A DNA stretch of 64,000 nt, taken from CBDDEI01 sp965226775 (GTDB lineage Bacteria; Chloroflexota; Dehalococcoidia; SHYD01). The translations under genes were made by a program, and so were the position numbers. Below, in pieces: positions 1-8,342 of the stretch; the first letter of the stretch is position 1; every line of letters begins with the position of its first letter. The stretch lies in NCBI GenBank assembly GCA_965226775.1, contig CBDDEI010000002.1, forward strand, positions 992,001-1,056,000, written 5' to 3'. The notes beneath the pieces are model-generated. The model saw only the letters and a program-made list of their open reading frames with translations, was not told the origin of the DNA and made no database searches.

Positions 1-3000
1 ATTACACCCCAGCCTACCAGCAGGCACGCGATGCCTACCGTCGCGCGTAGGAGCGTGGTGAGGACAATCATGACCGCGGGGTACTCCATCTTCTCATGGG
101 CGGAGAAGAGGGCGCTGAACGCTCCCGAGAAGCTGCCGGGGATGAGGCTCAGGTAGAAGAGCCAGGTTGCCAGCACGGCAGCCACGGGCAGTCCGGAGTA
201 CTGCTGAAAGAGCCAGGTCACCACTGCCAGCGGCGGCGCGACGACGAGGCAGAGCGCCAAGCGCAGCAGCACCGTGTTGGTTAGGTAGCGATCTGCCTGG
301 GCATGGTCACGGGAGACCTCCCGGGTCAGCAGCGTGCCCAGCCCGAAGTCGGCGACGATGGCAAAGTAGCCGATGAGCACCACCGCGAAGGCGTAGCCGC
401 CGTAGGAGGTGGGCCCCAGCAGCCGCAGCATAATGATGGCAAACCCCAGGTCCACCGTTCGCGCCAGCACTTGGGCAGCCATGGGCGTCACACTATTCTT
501 GAACACCCGCTGGATGGTGGAGGCGCTAACCCGCTCTACCCGGAAGCGGAGCCATGCCCAGTAGCTCACCAGCAGCGCCCAGAACGTGACTGCCAGGAGA
601 CTCAGCAAGAAGCCAAGGCGCAGGCTGAGCGGCGCGTAGCGGAAGGTGACGGTGTGCAGGCCGGCAGGGAGGGCCACCGCGCGGAAGATGCCATTTGCTT
701 TGAGCACGGTTAGTTCATTGCCCTGCTGATCGGTGGCCTGCCAGCCGGGGAAGTAGGCGTCGGTGAGGACAAGGTAACCGGGGTAGGGCAGGTCTATCTG
801 GATGGTGGCGGAGTTGTCGGCGCGTTGCAGGATGGTGGCAGGACGCATGGGCGCGTCGGGGAAGCCCTGTGCGATGATCAGGCCCTCTCCCTGGAGCACC
901 ACCGTCTTGCGGGGATCGAAGTCAGGCTGGGAGAGGGCGCTACGAGCGCCGGCATCGTCGCCAGCAACGGAGCCGTGGTAGACGGCAAAGGCGCGGGGCA
1001 GCGCTTCCCGGTTCTCGTAGATGAGCACCTCGTTCTCATAGGCCAGGGTGTAGCCAGCAGCAGAGATGGGGCTGGTAGAGAGCAGATACTTCACGTTCAG
1101 CAAATCCAGCAGGGGCGAGGTGAGGGAGTCCGGCTGAGTGAGGTTGTTAATCTGGCTGTAGACAAGGGTAGTGGGCTGCTCCATCAAACCCCAGAAGGCA
1201 ACGTACTCCTTGGGGATAACGGAGTCGTAGCCGCGGATATCCTCCAGGCCCGCGTAGATACCGCTATTGGGCGGCAGCAGCTTGTCCTGGCCGTAGGTGG
1301 CCACACGGAAGGGCTCTCCGCCGGACTGCTGTTGCAGCCACTGCAGCGCAGGCGGCTGGAAGTCCAGAAGCTTCTGATCGGAGAAGGGGAGGTAGCCCCA
1401 GCCGAAGACCAGGAGGTCCGCGCAAGTGACCGCGACGAGGAGCGCGGGCGCAAGGGGGTTGGTGCGCCGGGTAGCGGCCCAAACCGCAACTCCGCTCAGG
1501 AGCAATAGGAGGCTTAGCAGGAAGACATTGCGCGCCTGGTAGGAGTAGAGGCTCTGGATGGAGGGGAAGGCAAGCTGCAGCGAGACCGCACGGTCGTAGA
1601 AGGCCTGTACGATCTGCAACGTAAAGGGCAGGAGCCACCGGCTGAGGACCAGCAGCGCGAGGAGCGCGCCGCCCCCCAGGAGCAAGGCAGGGCCGAGAAG
1701 TCCAACCAGCTTGCTGCGGCTGTGCTGCCCTTGGGCGAATAGTGTATCCGCCCCCAGACCTGCCAGGACAATGAGACAGAAGGAGAAGGGGAAGAGCCAG
1801 CGAAAGGGCGTGTGGATCTGTTCAGCGCTGGGAACGAAGAACAGGAGCAGCCCGTAGAGCGGAGTGCCCAGCGCGAAGAGCAATGACGCCAGCCCAAAGC
1901 CCCCGAAGAAAGCCACATAACGATCGCGGCGGGCGAGCAGGGCCAGCCCTGCCAGCAGCAAGGGGAGCACGCCAATATAGCTGGTTGCCTGCACGTAGTC
2001 CTTAGCGCCCCAGAAGGGGTAGCTGCGGGATTGGCCTGCTGCGTCGGTCAGGCCTTGGAAGGGCGTCCACGCCCAGGCGATAAGGTCGAAGTAGCTGTGG
2101 TGGGTAGGATTGCCGAAGAGGTCTGGGATAAGCAGCGAGAGCAGCTGGCGCGGCGGGAGCGCCCACCCAGCCACCGCATCGAGGGTGGCTGCGCCACCAG
2201 CCCGCACGTTGCCTTGAATGACCTCGGCGAAGGGAACGAGCTGCGCGCCTGCCAGCGCTACGCCCAGCGAGGCCATGAGGCCGGAGCCGACGACCATGAG
2301 CGCAACGCTGCCACGGCGCTGCGCGAGCAGGAGCGGCACAACGCGGGCAAGCGTGTAGGCGCCCAAGAGGATGAAGATGTAGAGGCTCATCTCGGGGTGG
2401 CCGGCCAGAACCTGGAGTCCCAGAACGGCGGCGCCCGCTGCCACCCAGCGCAGCGGTGCGGGGCCGCGGCCAAAGAATCCGCTGGCAGCTTCCGATTCCG
2501 AGCGCGGGCTTTCGATGTATTGGAACAGGCGCTCCAGGCAGAGGAGCGCCCAGGGGAGCCAGACCATTGCGCCGTGCGCCTGCGGCCACTGCACCGTGAC
2601 CACCAGCGGGCCGGAGAGCATGAAGGCGACTGCGGAGAGCATCGCCGCCCAGGGCCGCGCGCCAAGGCTTCGGAGGTAGGCAAAGGTGCCCAGGCCGCCT
2701 ATGAGCAGATGCAGCGCAAAGTACCAGAGGTAGGCGAGGGTCGTGGGCAGCAACAGAAAGAGCGCCGCCAGCGGGTAGAGCGGCGAGGACTGGGCGGTGG
2801 CCAAGAACGGCATGCCGGCAAAGATATTTGGGTTCCACAAAGGCAGCTCGCCGCGAGCGTACGCGGCCTTCTGCAGCTCCTTCCAGCCGAAGTTCTGGAG
2901 CGCCATGTCGCTGGTGAGCTCGTTTTGCGGCACGCCCACACCCAAACTCTCGCTATAGGCGGACCAAGGGAGGTAGGAGTAGAGGATGTCTGCGGGGAAG

Positions 3001-3104
3001 AGGACTTTACCGGCCAGGAAGCCCGGCCAGAGGAACACCAGAAGGATCACCGCCAGAGCGGCGCCAACTTTGAGGCTCTGGAGGTTGCTGAGGCGTTTCA
3101 GCAC
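1..3104 (-). CDS. YfhO-family membrane protein fused to a polysaccharide flippase domain (C-terminus beyond window)
   Basis: Reading the minus strand in one frame from a GTG at 3104 gives an open frame to the window edge (over 1,030 codons). GGAGG lies 4 nt before the GTG, and the preceding gene stops 15 bp upstream. The N-terminus is a membrane anchor followed by the YfhO-like stretch FPADILYSYLPW. Many membrane helices follow, then a soluble C-terminal region with the YfhO-like segment YPGYLVLTDAYFPGW. At about 600-480 the frame passes without a stop into a second multi-helix region (VLARTVDLGFAIIMLRLLGP, later FSALFSAHEKMEYPAV), typical of the N-terminal half of Wzx/MOP oligosaccharide flippases. 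YfhO proteins are linked to glycosylation of cell-wall polymers; flippases move lipid-linked sugars across the membrane. The fusion is read directly; its function is inferred from the families. The C-terminal part is outside the window. Confidence 0.8.
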   Translation of the reverse strand, partial: MLKRLSNLQSLKVGAALAVILLVFLWPGFLAGKVLFPADILYSYLPWSAYSESLGVGVPQNELTSDMALQNFGWKELQKAAYARGELPLWNPNIFAGMPFLATAQSSPLYPLAALFLLLPTTLAYLWYFALHLLIGGLGTFAYLRSLGARPWAAMLSAVAFMLSGPLVVTVQWPQAHGAMVWLPWALLCLERLFQYIESPRSESEAASGFFGRGPAPLRWVAAGAAVLGLQVLAGHPEMSLYIFILLGAYTLARVVPLLLAQRRGSVALMVVGSGLMASLGVALAGAQLVPFAEVIQGNVRAGGAATLDAVAGWALPPRQLLSLLIPDLFGNPTHHSYFDLIAWAWTPFQGLTDAAGQSRSYPFWGAKDYVQATSYIGVLPLLLAGLALLARRDRYVAFFGGFGLASLLFALGTPLYGLLLFFVPSAEQIHTPFRWLFPFSFCLIVLAGLGADTLFAQGQHSRSKLVGLLGPALLLGGGALLALLVLSRWLLPFTLQIVQAFYDRAVSLQLAFPSIQSLYSYQARNVFLLSLLLLLSGVAVWAATRRTNPLAPALLVAVTCADLLVFGWGYLPFSDQKLLDFQPPALQWLQQQSGGEPFRVATYGQDKLLPPNSGIYAGLEDIRGYDSVIPKEYVAFWGLMEQPTTLVYSQINNLTQPDSLTSPLLDLLNVKYLLSTSPISAAGYTLAYENEVLIYENREALPRAFAVYHGSVAGDDAGARSALSQPDFDPRKTVVLQGEGLIIAQGFPDAPMRPATILQRADNSATIQIDLPYPGYLVLTDAYFPGWQATDQQGNELTVLKANGIFRAVALPAGLHTVTFRYAPLSLRLGFLLSLLAVTFWALLVSYWAWLRFRVERVSASTIQRVFKNSVTPMAAQVLARTVDLGFAIIMLRLLGPTSYGGYAFAVVLIGYFAIVADFGLGTLLTREVSRDHAQADRYLTNTVLLRLALCLVVAPPLAVVTWLFQQYSGLPVAAVLATWLFYLSLIPGSFSGAFSALFSAHEKMEYPAVMIVLTTLLRATVGIACLLVGWGV

Positions 3105-3119
3105 AGCGCCTCCGGCCCG

Positions 3120-3848
3120 CTAATAGCGGGTACGCATCTCCAAGACGCGCCAGAAGGCCTCCAGGACTATCTTCATAGACATCTTGGACGTACCGGATGT
3201 GCGCTCTTGAAAGTAGATAGGCACTTCTATGAGACGAAATCCTTTGCGGTGACAGGCGTAGTGTAACTCCACGTGAAAAGCGTACCCCGCACTCTTTACC
3301 GCGTCCAGATCCAGAGCGGCCAGGACTTCTCGACGGAAGCATTTGAAGCCCCCCGTCACGTCTGCAATGGGCACGCCAGTGAGGGTGCGGGCATAGACAT
3401 TGCCGCCCCAGCTTAAGAGGCGACGGATAACGCCCCAGCGCTCGTCTAGGCGGCTGCCCTTGGCGTAGCGGGAGCCGACCACTACATCATAGTCCTGGAT
3501 AAGCTCCATAAACGTATGCAGCGTCTGAGGAGGGTGGGAGAAATCAGCGTCCATCTCAATAATATAGGTCGCGCCTTGGGCCAGCGCCCAGCGGAAGCCA
3601 TCCAAGTAGGCGGTGCCCAGCCCCATCTTGCGGGGCCGGTGCAACACGTTAACAAACCCCGGATGCTGTGCGGCAAGCTGGTCAGCAACCTCGCCGGTGC
3701 CGTCCGGAGAGTTATCGTCCACGACGAGCAACGCCAGGCCTGGGATGCGGAGTTCACGGAGCGCGTCCACGAGCGCGGGGACGTTGGTGCGCTCGTTGTA
3801 GGTGGGGGAGACCACCACGACTCGTGGCGGTTGCGCCGCGGCGTTCAC
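3120..3848 (-). CDS. Polyprenol (dolichol)-phosphate mannosyltransferase, GT2
   Basis: This 242-residue GT2 enzyme most resembles Dpm1/Ppm1, which transfer mannose from GDP-mannose to a polyprenyl phosphate at the inner membrane face. Visible motifs are VSPTYNERTN at the N-terminus, VVDDNSPDGT (nucleotide binding), EMDADFSHPP (the metal-binding DxD-like motif) and VTGGFKCFRREV (acceptor side). The length matches soluble single-domain Dpm1 proteins and there are no C-terminal membrane helices. It lies 15 bp upstream of the YfhO-flippase gene on the same strand, so the two are probably cotranscribed: this enzyme makes the lipid-linked sugar and the neighbour handles it at the membrane. The sugar could differ from mannose, because GT2 sequence alone does not fix it. 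Confidence 0.88.
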   Translation of the reverse strand: MNAAAQPPRVVVVSPTYNERTNVPALVDALRELRIPGLALLVVDDNSPDGTGEVADQLAAQHPGFVNVLHRPRKMGLGTAYLDGFRWALAQGATYIIEMDADFSHPPQTLHTFMELIQDYDVVVGSRYAKGSRLDERWGVIRRLLSWGGNVYARTLTGVPIADVTGGFKCFRREVLAALDLDAVKSAGYAFHVELHYACHRKGFRLIEVPIYFQERTSGTSKMSMKIVLEAFWRVLEMRTRY

Positions 3849-3925
3849 GGGAGCGCTAGTGCTCGTGGGCTACCTGAGCGCGCTCCTATTGAAATGCGAT
3901 TAACCATAGCCGTCTTACGTTACCG

Positions 3926-4327
3926 TCAGCCCGTTGCCATCATGCGGCGGTGCACCCGCATGGAGCAGTTGTTCATCACTACGGGAAGCCCGGCGGCTCT
4001 TGCTTGAGCAGCGGCAGCCTCATTGATGACGCCGTCCTGCATCCAGACGGCCTTCGCGCCCACTGCAATGGCCTCTTCTACTACGGGAGGCACTTCCTCA
4101 GAACGGCGGAAGATGTCCACCAGGTCGATGGGATCGGGGACGGAGCGAAGGTCGGGGTAGGAATGCTCGCCGAGCACCTCAGTCGCGTTGGGATTAATGG
4201 GGATGATGCGATAGCCCTGGGATTGGAGGTAGGCGGCCACGCGATGGCTGGGGCGGTCTGGCTTTGGTGAGAGCCCCACCACGGCAATTGTGCTGCTCTG
4301 GGTGAGCAGATGTTCAGGAAGTTCCAT
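3926..4327 (-). CDS. CoA-binding (Rossmann-fold) protein, YccU-like
   Basis: The 133-residue product has the CoA_binding_2 pattern: an N-terminal IAVVGLSPKPDRPSH nucleotide loop, IPINPN, DLVDIFRRSEEVPPVVEEAI and a C-terminal AKAVWMQDGVINEAA followed by VMNNCSMRVHRRM. These are the hallmarks of the small YccU/succinyl-CoA-synthetase-alpha-like family, which binds CoA but has no well-defined reaction. The length is the usual one for the family. It sits between glycosyltransferase genes on the same strand, with 77 bp to the next gene and 127 bp to the previous one. Whether it belongs to their operon is unclear; this family is often found in unrelated contexts. Confidence 0.85.
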   Translation of the reverse strand: MELPEHLLTQSSTIAVVGLSPKPDRPSHRVAAYLQSQGYRIIPINPNATEVLGEHSYPDLRSVPDPIDLVDIFRRSEEVPPVVEEAIAVGAKAVWMQDGVINEAAAAQARAAGLPVVMNNCSMRVHRRMMATG

Positions 4328-4454
4328 GCGCCCTCGTAGTAGTCATGTCTAATGCACTATTTTACTCCTCTGCGGCCGTTTAGGCATCGTCTACGAGATT
4401 ACAGTTAGCGGCGTTCTCCCAAGGCCCCGCGTTTAAGAGGACGCTCACGTGCTG

Positions 4455-5222
4455 CTACAGTGCTCTGGCCTGACTGCGGCGGCCAAGATGACGCAGTCGA
4501 ATGGAGAGGAGGTCTAAGAACACCCGCAAGGCGTGGCCGGCGGTCACACGCATACGCGAGCCACCCATATTAGACCAGGCTACAGGTATCTGGGCGATGC
4601 GCAATCTCCGTTGCTGCGCCAGGAAGAGCACCTCGGTGTCAAAGACAATGCTCTGTAGCTGCTGCTCTTGGAATAACGCCTGGGCTGCCGCATGAGTGAA
4701 GGCTTTGAAGCCGCACTGAGTATCCGGAATACCTTGCACGGCAATGAGGTTGGTGAGGAAGTGATAGAAGCCTCCCAGCACACGCCGGTAAGATGGCTGG
4801 CTGTTGCGCGCGTCAGAGCCGTCAGGATGGACGCGGGAGCCGATGGCTACGTCGTAGCCGTCCCGTAGGGCATCGAAGAGCTTGCCTGCCTCGGAGATGG
4901 GAGTCGCAAGGTCAGCGTCGGTGAAGAGGACAAAGCGTCCGCGGGCATTGAGACAGCCGCTGCGGACGGCCGCGCCCTTGCCGCGATTGTGTTCGTGGCG
5001 GATAAGCCGGATCTGGACTCTGGCCGGCTGCGCTGCGGTAGCCCTATCGATAAGGGCAGCAGTGCCGTCGCTGCTGCCGTCGTCCACCACAATGATCTCC
5101 GAGAGGCCGGCGAAGTGAGAGAGGTGCTCTGCTACTTCCTGCAACGCGGGCAGCAGGCGGAGCTCTTCATTGTAGGCGGGGATGACCACGCTACGGAGAA
5201 TGTCCGGGGCTTGGCTGGCGAT
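4455..5222 (-). CDS. GT2 glycosyltransferase, dolichyl-phosphate glucosyltransferase-like; start uncertain, possibly ATC
   Basis: The protein begins near SVVIPAYNEE and carries IIVVDDGSSDGT, NRGKGAAVRSG, LFTDADLATP and IPDTQCGFKAF, as in Alg5-like enzymes that make polyprenyl-phosphate glucose or related sugars. The frame is open to an ATG at 5426. Using that start would overlap the upstream gene by almost 200 bp and add about 68 residues without GT2 character. The upstream stop (TAG at 5233-5231) is embedded in TAGGAGG, a strong ribosome binding site. The only in-frame start-like codon at suitable distance is ATC at 5222, four bases after GGAGG; a GTG at 5189 is 37 bases away and would clip the first strand. 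The ATC start is an inference. The enzyme class is well supported, the sugar is not. Confidence 0.78.
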   Translation of the reverse strand: MASQAPDILRSVVIPAYNEELRLLPALQEVAEHLSHFAGLSEIIVVDDGSSDGTAALIDRATAAQPARVQIRLIRHEHNRGKGAAVRSGCLNARGRFVLFTDADLATPISEAGKLFDALRDGYDVAIGSRVHPDGSDARNSQPSYRRVLGGFYHFLTNLIAVQGIPDTQCGFKAFTHAAAQALFQEQQLQSIVFDTEVLFLAQQRRLRIAQIPVAWSNMGGSRMRVTAGHALRVFLDLLSIRLRHLGRRSQARAL

Positions 5223-5230
5223 ATGGCCTC

Positions 5231-6193
5231 CTAGGTCCCGAGGATGCTCTCTAGATAATCGGTGGAGACGCGCTGAAGGGCAAGGATCTGCGGGCGCTTG
5301 GCCCACGCTTGAGGCAGGGAACGCAGACCATCCCATTGACCGCGCAGCCTGGCCCTGGCAGCAGGCTCCTTCACATGGAGCAGGGAGGCCAGCACAAAAC
5401 CGGCCTGGCTCGTTAGAATGCGCCACAAGTGCTTTTGCAGCAGGGGTAGCGGCAGGTTCTTAGCCGCTACGTGGAGGAAATTGCGTCCGCAGTAGTAGCT
5501 GGCAAAGGGCCCGCCGCCTGTAGCGCTGAGGCGGTGATAGACTCGGGCCTGAGGCGCGTAGACGCAGCGGTAACCGGCAAGCTGCGCTCTAAAAGCCAGG
5601 TCCACGTCCTCGCAGTAGGCCCCCAGGTCTTCATCCAGCAGGCCGATAGTGTCCAGCATGGAGCGTCTGTAGGCGGCGGCAGCGGCGCAGGGGCTGAAGA
5701 CCGGCTCCTCCCTGTCGTACTGGCCGCGGTCCTCTTCCCAGACGCCGCGGTTGCCGGGGACGCCGTCCTTGCCGTAGAAATCACCTGCGGAGTGGAAGAA
5801 GGAGGGACGGTCGTGGAGCAAGAGCTTGCTGGCTGCCATGCCCGCCTCCGGGTGGCGCTCCAACGCCTCGATGAGGGAGCGCAGCCAGTCAGGCTCCGGC
5901 GTGGCATCGTTGTTCAGCAGGACGATGACCTCGCCGCTGCTCCCGCGTATGCCCGCGTTGACACCGCCGGCAAAGAGGCGGTTGGTGGGTAGCGGAATAA
6001 CGCGCACTGCCGGATAGCGCTCGGCAAGGAGCGCGCGGCTCTCGTCGGTAGAGCCGTTGTCCACCACAACCGTCTCGGTGGGCTGGAGGGTTTGCGCCGC
6101 AAGCGCGTCCAAGCAGGAGGGGAGAAGATGCGCGCCGTTCCAGTTGGGAATGATGACGCTGGTGGTTGGGTTCGTCGTGGTTGGGTTCGTCAT
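5231..6193 (-). CDS. GT2 family glycosyltransferase, rhamnosyltransferase-like
   Basis: This 320-residue GT2 protein has SVIIPNWNGAHLL, VVVDNGSTDES, VIVLLNNDATPEPDWL (the DxD region) and LLDEDLGAYCEDVDLAFRAQ (acceptor/base region with ED). These are typical of WbbL/RfbN-like transferases that add rhamnose or a related sugar to cell-surface glycans. The first residues contain a short repeat (TNPTTTNPTT) ahead of the fold. Its stop codon overlaps the ribosome binding site of the next gene, so the two GT2 genes are translationally linked. A minus-strand TATAAT with an adjacent inverted repeat lies about 110 bp upstream. Donor and acceptor sugars cannot be read from the sequence. Confidence 0.85.
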   Translation of the reverse strand: MTNPTTTNPTTSVIIPNWNGAHLLPSCLDALAAQTLQPTETVVVDNGSTDESRALLAERYPAVRVIPLPTNRLFAGGVNAGIRGSSGEVIVLLNNDATPEPDWLRSLIEALERHPEAGMAASKLLLHDRPSFFHSAGDFYGKDGVPGNRGVWEEDRGQYDREEPVFSPCAAAAAYRRSMLDTIGLLDEDLGAYCEDVDLAFRAQLAGYRCVYAPQARVYHRLSATGGGPFASYYCGRNFLHVAAKNLPLPLLQKHLWRILTSQAGFVLASLLHVKEPAARARLRGQWDGLRSLPQAWAKRPQILALQRVSTDYLESILGT

Positions 6194-6304
6194 GGAAGGC
6201 GCAGGGCGTCAGCGCTGGACATTGCCACAGGAGCAATCGCCGCTTGGTAGGAGTCCGGTACGTTAGCCATGTCTGTTGCTTGCTACGGAGGGTTCCGCGC
6301 GTTC

Positions 6305-6331
6305 ATTATACTCAACTACAGCAGTGTAGTT
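6305..6331 (-). promoter_or_regulatory. Candidate promoter -10 with adjacent inverted-repeat operator
   Basis: On the minus strand TATAAT occupies 6310-6305. Immediately upstream, 6331-6314, is a perfect 7-bp inverted repeat, AACTACA-GCAG-TGTAGTT, where the -10/-35 spacer would be. No good -35 box is visible, as expected for an activator-dependent or operator-controlled promoter. It would drive the glycosyltransferase genes that begin at 6193. Prediction only. Confidence 0.4.
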
Positions 6332-6371
6332 AGTGTGTCATCTTACTTTGCGGTTGGCTGCGCTCTCTGCA

Positions 6372-6400
6372 TTGACAATCGCTGGGTGCTCGGCTAGGCT
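6372..6400 (+). promoter_or_regulatory. Predicted sigma-70-type promoter for the Trm112-like gene
   Basis: TTGACA at 6372-6377 is followed after a 17-bp spacer by TAGGCT at 6395-6400, on the plus strand 66 bp before the ATG at 6466. The -35 is perfect and the -10 is weak. There is no other gene between it and the Trm112-like gene. Confidence 0.4.
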
Positions 6401-6465
6401 CACATTACGGGCGGCGCGGCGATGCTGCCGAGGACTTTCTCACGACCACTACGAAGCGAGCGCAC

Positions 6466-6657
6466 ATGAAACGCGACCTTATGGACATCCTAGCCTGCCC
6501 TGTTTGCAAAGGGGCCCTTGAGTTGACCGTTGAAGAAGAGGACGAAAAAGAGGTACTCACCGGGAGCCTCTTCTGCGCCAAATGCTCAGAGCGTTACCCT
6601 ATTGTAGAAGCCATTCCCAACCTGCTGCCCCCACAACTGCGGGAGTCCCAACCCTAG
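6466..6657 (+). CDS. Trm112-family zinc-ribbon protein
   Basis: The 63-residue protein reads MKRDLMDILACPVCKGALEL, then LFCAKCSERYPIVEAIPNLLP. Two CxxC pairs form the zinc-binding site, and the ending motif (YPIVEGIPNLLP-like) is diagnostic of Trm112/YcaR proteins. Eukaryotic and archaeal Trm112 activates several methyltransferases; bacterial members are small stand-alone proteins of uncertain role. The length is normal. It is followed 29 bp later by a small membrane protein on the same strand and preceded by a predicted promoter. Confidence 0.88.
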   Translation: MKRDLMDILACPVCKGALELTVEEEDEKEVLTGSLFCAKCSERYPIVEAIPNLLPPQLRESQP

Positions 6658-6686
6658 CAATGAGCATGGCGCCGGAACAGCGTTAG

Positions 6687-6917
6687 ATGAGTCGCGGTAA
6701 GTTTGTAGGGGCTTTCTTGTGCCTGGTCGCAATGGGACTCACCGGGCTGTTTCTCTGGGGGTTGGCAGCCAAAGCCTACTGGGCGCTGGCTATCCCCGTA
6801 GGCGCGGGCGTAGTGTTTGCTATGTCTATGCTGTTTTGGGTGGGCTGGACCTTCATGACTACCGAGTCCGCGACCCAGGACCCGGCTCTGCGTGAGAGGC
6901 CGGAAGGCTCGCGCTAA
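6687..6917 (+). CDS. Small hypothetical membrane protein with two predicted helices
   Basis: The 76-residue product has two hydrophobic segments, roughly residues 5-28 (FVGAFLCLVAMGLTGLFLWG) and 31-56, followed by a short charged tail ending in RERPEGSR. I do not recognise a family. It follows the Trm112-like gene on the same strand and ends by overlapping the convergent folK gene by 4 bp. The ribosome binding site is weak. It is probably real because its composition is clearly membrane-like and it fills the gap neatly, but its function is unknown. Confidence 0.6.
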   Translation: MSRGKFVGAFLCLVAMGLTGLFLWGLAAKAYWALAIPVGAGVVFAMSMLFWVGWTFMTTESATQDPALRERPEGSR

Positions 6918-7435
6918 CCGCCGCCCGACGTTTCGCTACCCTTCCACCAGCTATCCCCGCTCACTTTCTTTACTCCGGACACCGGCCCTAGGCCGTCCAG
7001 CAGCGCCTGCGCGTGCTTGTTTGCAACAGGATGCTCCGCGCCCGGCGCGATCTCGCAGAGGGGCACGAGGACGAAGGCGCGTTCGGTCATGCGGGCGTGC
7101 GGCACCGTTAGCTCCTGGGTTGCGAGGACGCGTTCGCCACAGAGCAGCAGGTCTAGGTCTATCTCCCGCGGCCCGTTAGGAAAGGTGGGCGTACGTCCCA
7201 GTACGGATTCGACGGCCTTCAGCGCCAAGTGAATCTGCTGCGGTGATTGGCCGGTCTCCCCTTCCCAAACGGCGTTCAGGAAGCTTGGTTGATCCAAGTA
7301 TCCGATGGGGTCGGTCTCGTAGAGGCTTGAGGCGCGTCCCTCGCCAAAGCGCACGTTGAGCAAGGCTACGGCTTGCCGCAGGTTGGAGAGGCGGTCGCCC
7401 TGGTTGGAACCTAGGCCGATGTAGAAGAAGGTCAC
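6914..7435 (-). CDS. folK: 2-amino-4-hydroxy-6-hydroxymethyldihydropteridine diphosphokinase
   Basis: HPPK transfers pyrophosphate from ATP to 6-hydroxymethyl-dihydropterin in folate synthesis. The sequence shows FYIGLGSNQGDR at the N-terminus, YETDPIGYLDQPSFLNAV, the signature FPNGPREIDLDLLL and VPHARMTERAFVLVPL. I chose the GTG at 7435, which puts the conserved strand at residue 3 and follows the folP stop by 7 bp. The frame remains open to an ATG at 7486, which would add 17 residues and overlap folP. A glycine- and serine-rich tail of about 15 residues follows the conserved domain. It is the last gene of a long minus-strand run and is directly preceded by folP, so two consecutive folate steps are encoded together. 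Confidence 0.93.
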   Translation of the reverse strand: MTFFYIGLGSNQGDRLSNLRQAVALLNVRFGEGRASSLYETDPIGYLDQPSFLNAVWEGETGQSPQQIHLALKAVESVLGRTPTFPNGPREIDLDLLLCGERVLATQELTVPHARMTERAFVLVPLCEIAPGAEHPVANKHAQALLDGLGPVSGVKKVSGDSWWKGSETSGGG

Positions 7436-7442
7436 GGGCCGG

Positions 7443-8306
7443 TTAGCCAGTGGTAGGCGCTCCGGGCAGGCCGCGGACGATGGCATCGGCCATCCGGGCG
7501 ACGCGGGCCATCGCCTTCACGTCGTGGACCCGCACGATGTCCGCCCCCTGCGCGATGCCTAGAGCAACGGTTGCGCTCGTGCCTTCCACTCGCTCCTCCA
7601 TGGGCAGGTCCAGCACCCGGCCAATGACGCTCTTGCGGGATGTGCCCAGAAGGATGGGGCATCCCGTGCGCTTGAGCGCGCTCAGGTGTCGGAGGACTAC
7701 CAGATTCTGCTCCCAGGTCTTACCGAAGCCGATGCCGGGGTCCACGATGATGTGCGCCGCGGGGACGCCGGCGGCCAGGGCCCGCTGGCAACTCTCCTCC
7801 AGGCTCCGCACCATCTCCTCCATTAAGTCGGCGTAGTCGGTGCCGGTCTGGTTGTGCATGAGGATGATGGGCACGCCGCGCGTGGCGGCCAGCTTACCTA
7901 GATCAGGGTCGCGCTGCATACCCCACTGGTCGTTGATGATGTCTGCGCCCGCATCTAGCGCCGCGGCGGCCACCGACGACTTGAAGCTATCGATGCTGAT
8001 AGGGACAGCCGGGAGGGCTTCCCGGACCGCGCGCACTGCGGGGATCACGCGCTTCAACTCTTCCTCCGCCTCAATAGGCGTATGCCCGGGGCGGGTGGAC
8101 TCTCCGCCGATGTCCAGGATGTCCGCGCCCTCTTCAACAAAGCGCTTGGCCTGGGCCGCGGCAGCCTCTGCGTCCACAGCGAGGCCGTCGCCGGAGAAGG
8201 AGTCCGGCGTCATGTTGATGATGCCCATGACGTAGGTGCGGCTACCCCATTGGAAGAGGGCGTCCCGCACGCGCAGCACGCCTAGCGAGGGTGTTGATGC
8301 GGTCAT
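7443..8306 (-). CDS. folP: Dihydropteroate synthase
   Basis: DHPS condenses dihydropterin pyrophosphate with p-aminobenzoate. The 287-residue protein shows the first signature, GIINMTPDSFSGDG, then ADILDIGGESTRPG, ISIDSFKSSVAAAALDAGADIINDQ, IVDPGIGFGKT, PILLGTSRKSVIG and a final ADIVRVHDV: all parts of the TIM barrel and substrate sites are present. The length is typical. It lies 36 bp after the NDUFA9-like epimerase gene and is followed at once by folK, in the same direction, so both are probably cotranscribed with the transport genes upstream. Confidence 0.95.
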   Translation of the reverse strand: MTASTPSLGVLRVRDALFQWGSRTYVMGIINMTPDSFSGDGLAVDAEAAAAQAKRFVEEGADILDIGGESTRPGHTPIEAEEELKRVIPAVRAVREALPAVPISIDSFKSSVAAAALDAGADIINDQWGMQRDPDLGKLAATRGVPIILMHNQTGTDYADLMEEMVRSLEESCQRALAAGVPAAHIIVDPGIGFGKTWEQNLVVLRHLSALKRTGCPILLGTSRKSVIGRVLDLPMEERVEGTSATVALGIAQGADIVRVHDVKAMARVARMADAIVRGLPGAPTTG

Positions 8307-8342
8307 GGCGGATGCGACTATAGCACGGGCAGCGGCGTCGCG

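Noticed and set aside
2002..2838. 278-residue minus-strand frame at the left end
   Set aside because: It lies in the wrong frame of the YfhO-flippase gene. The correct frame has no listed start or stop in the usual sense because the gene runs off the window edge.
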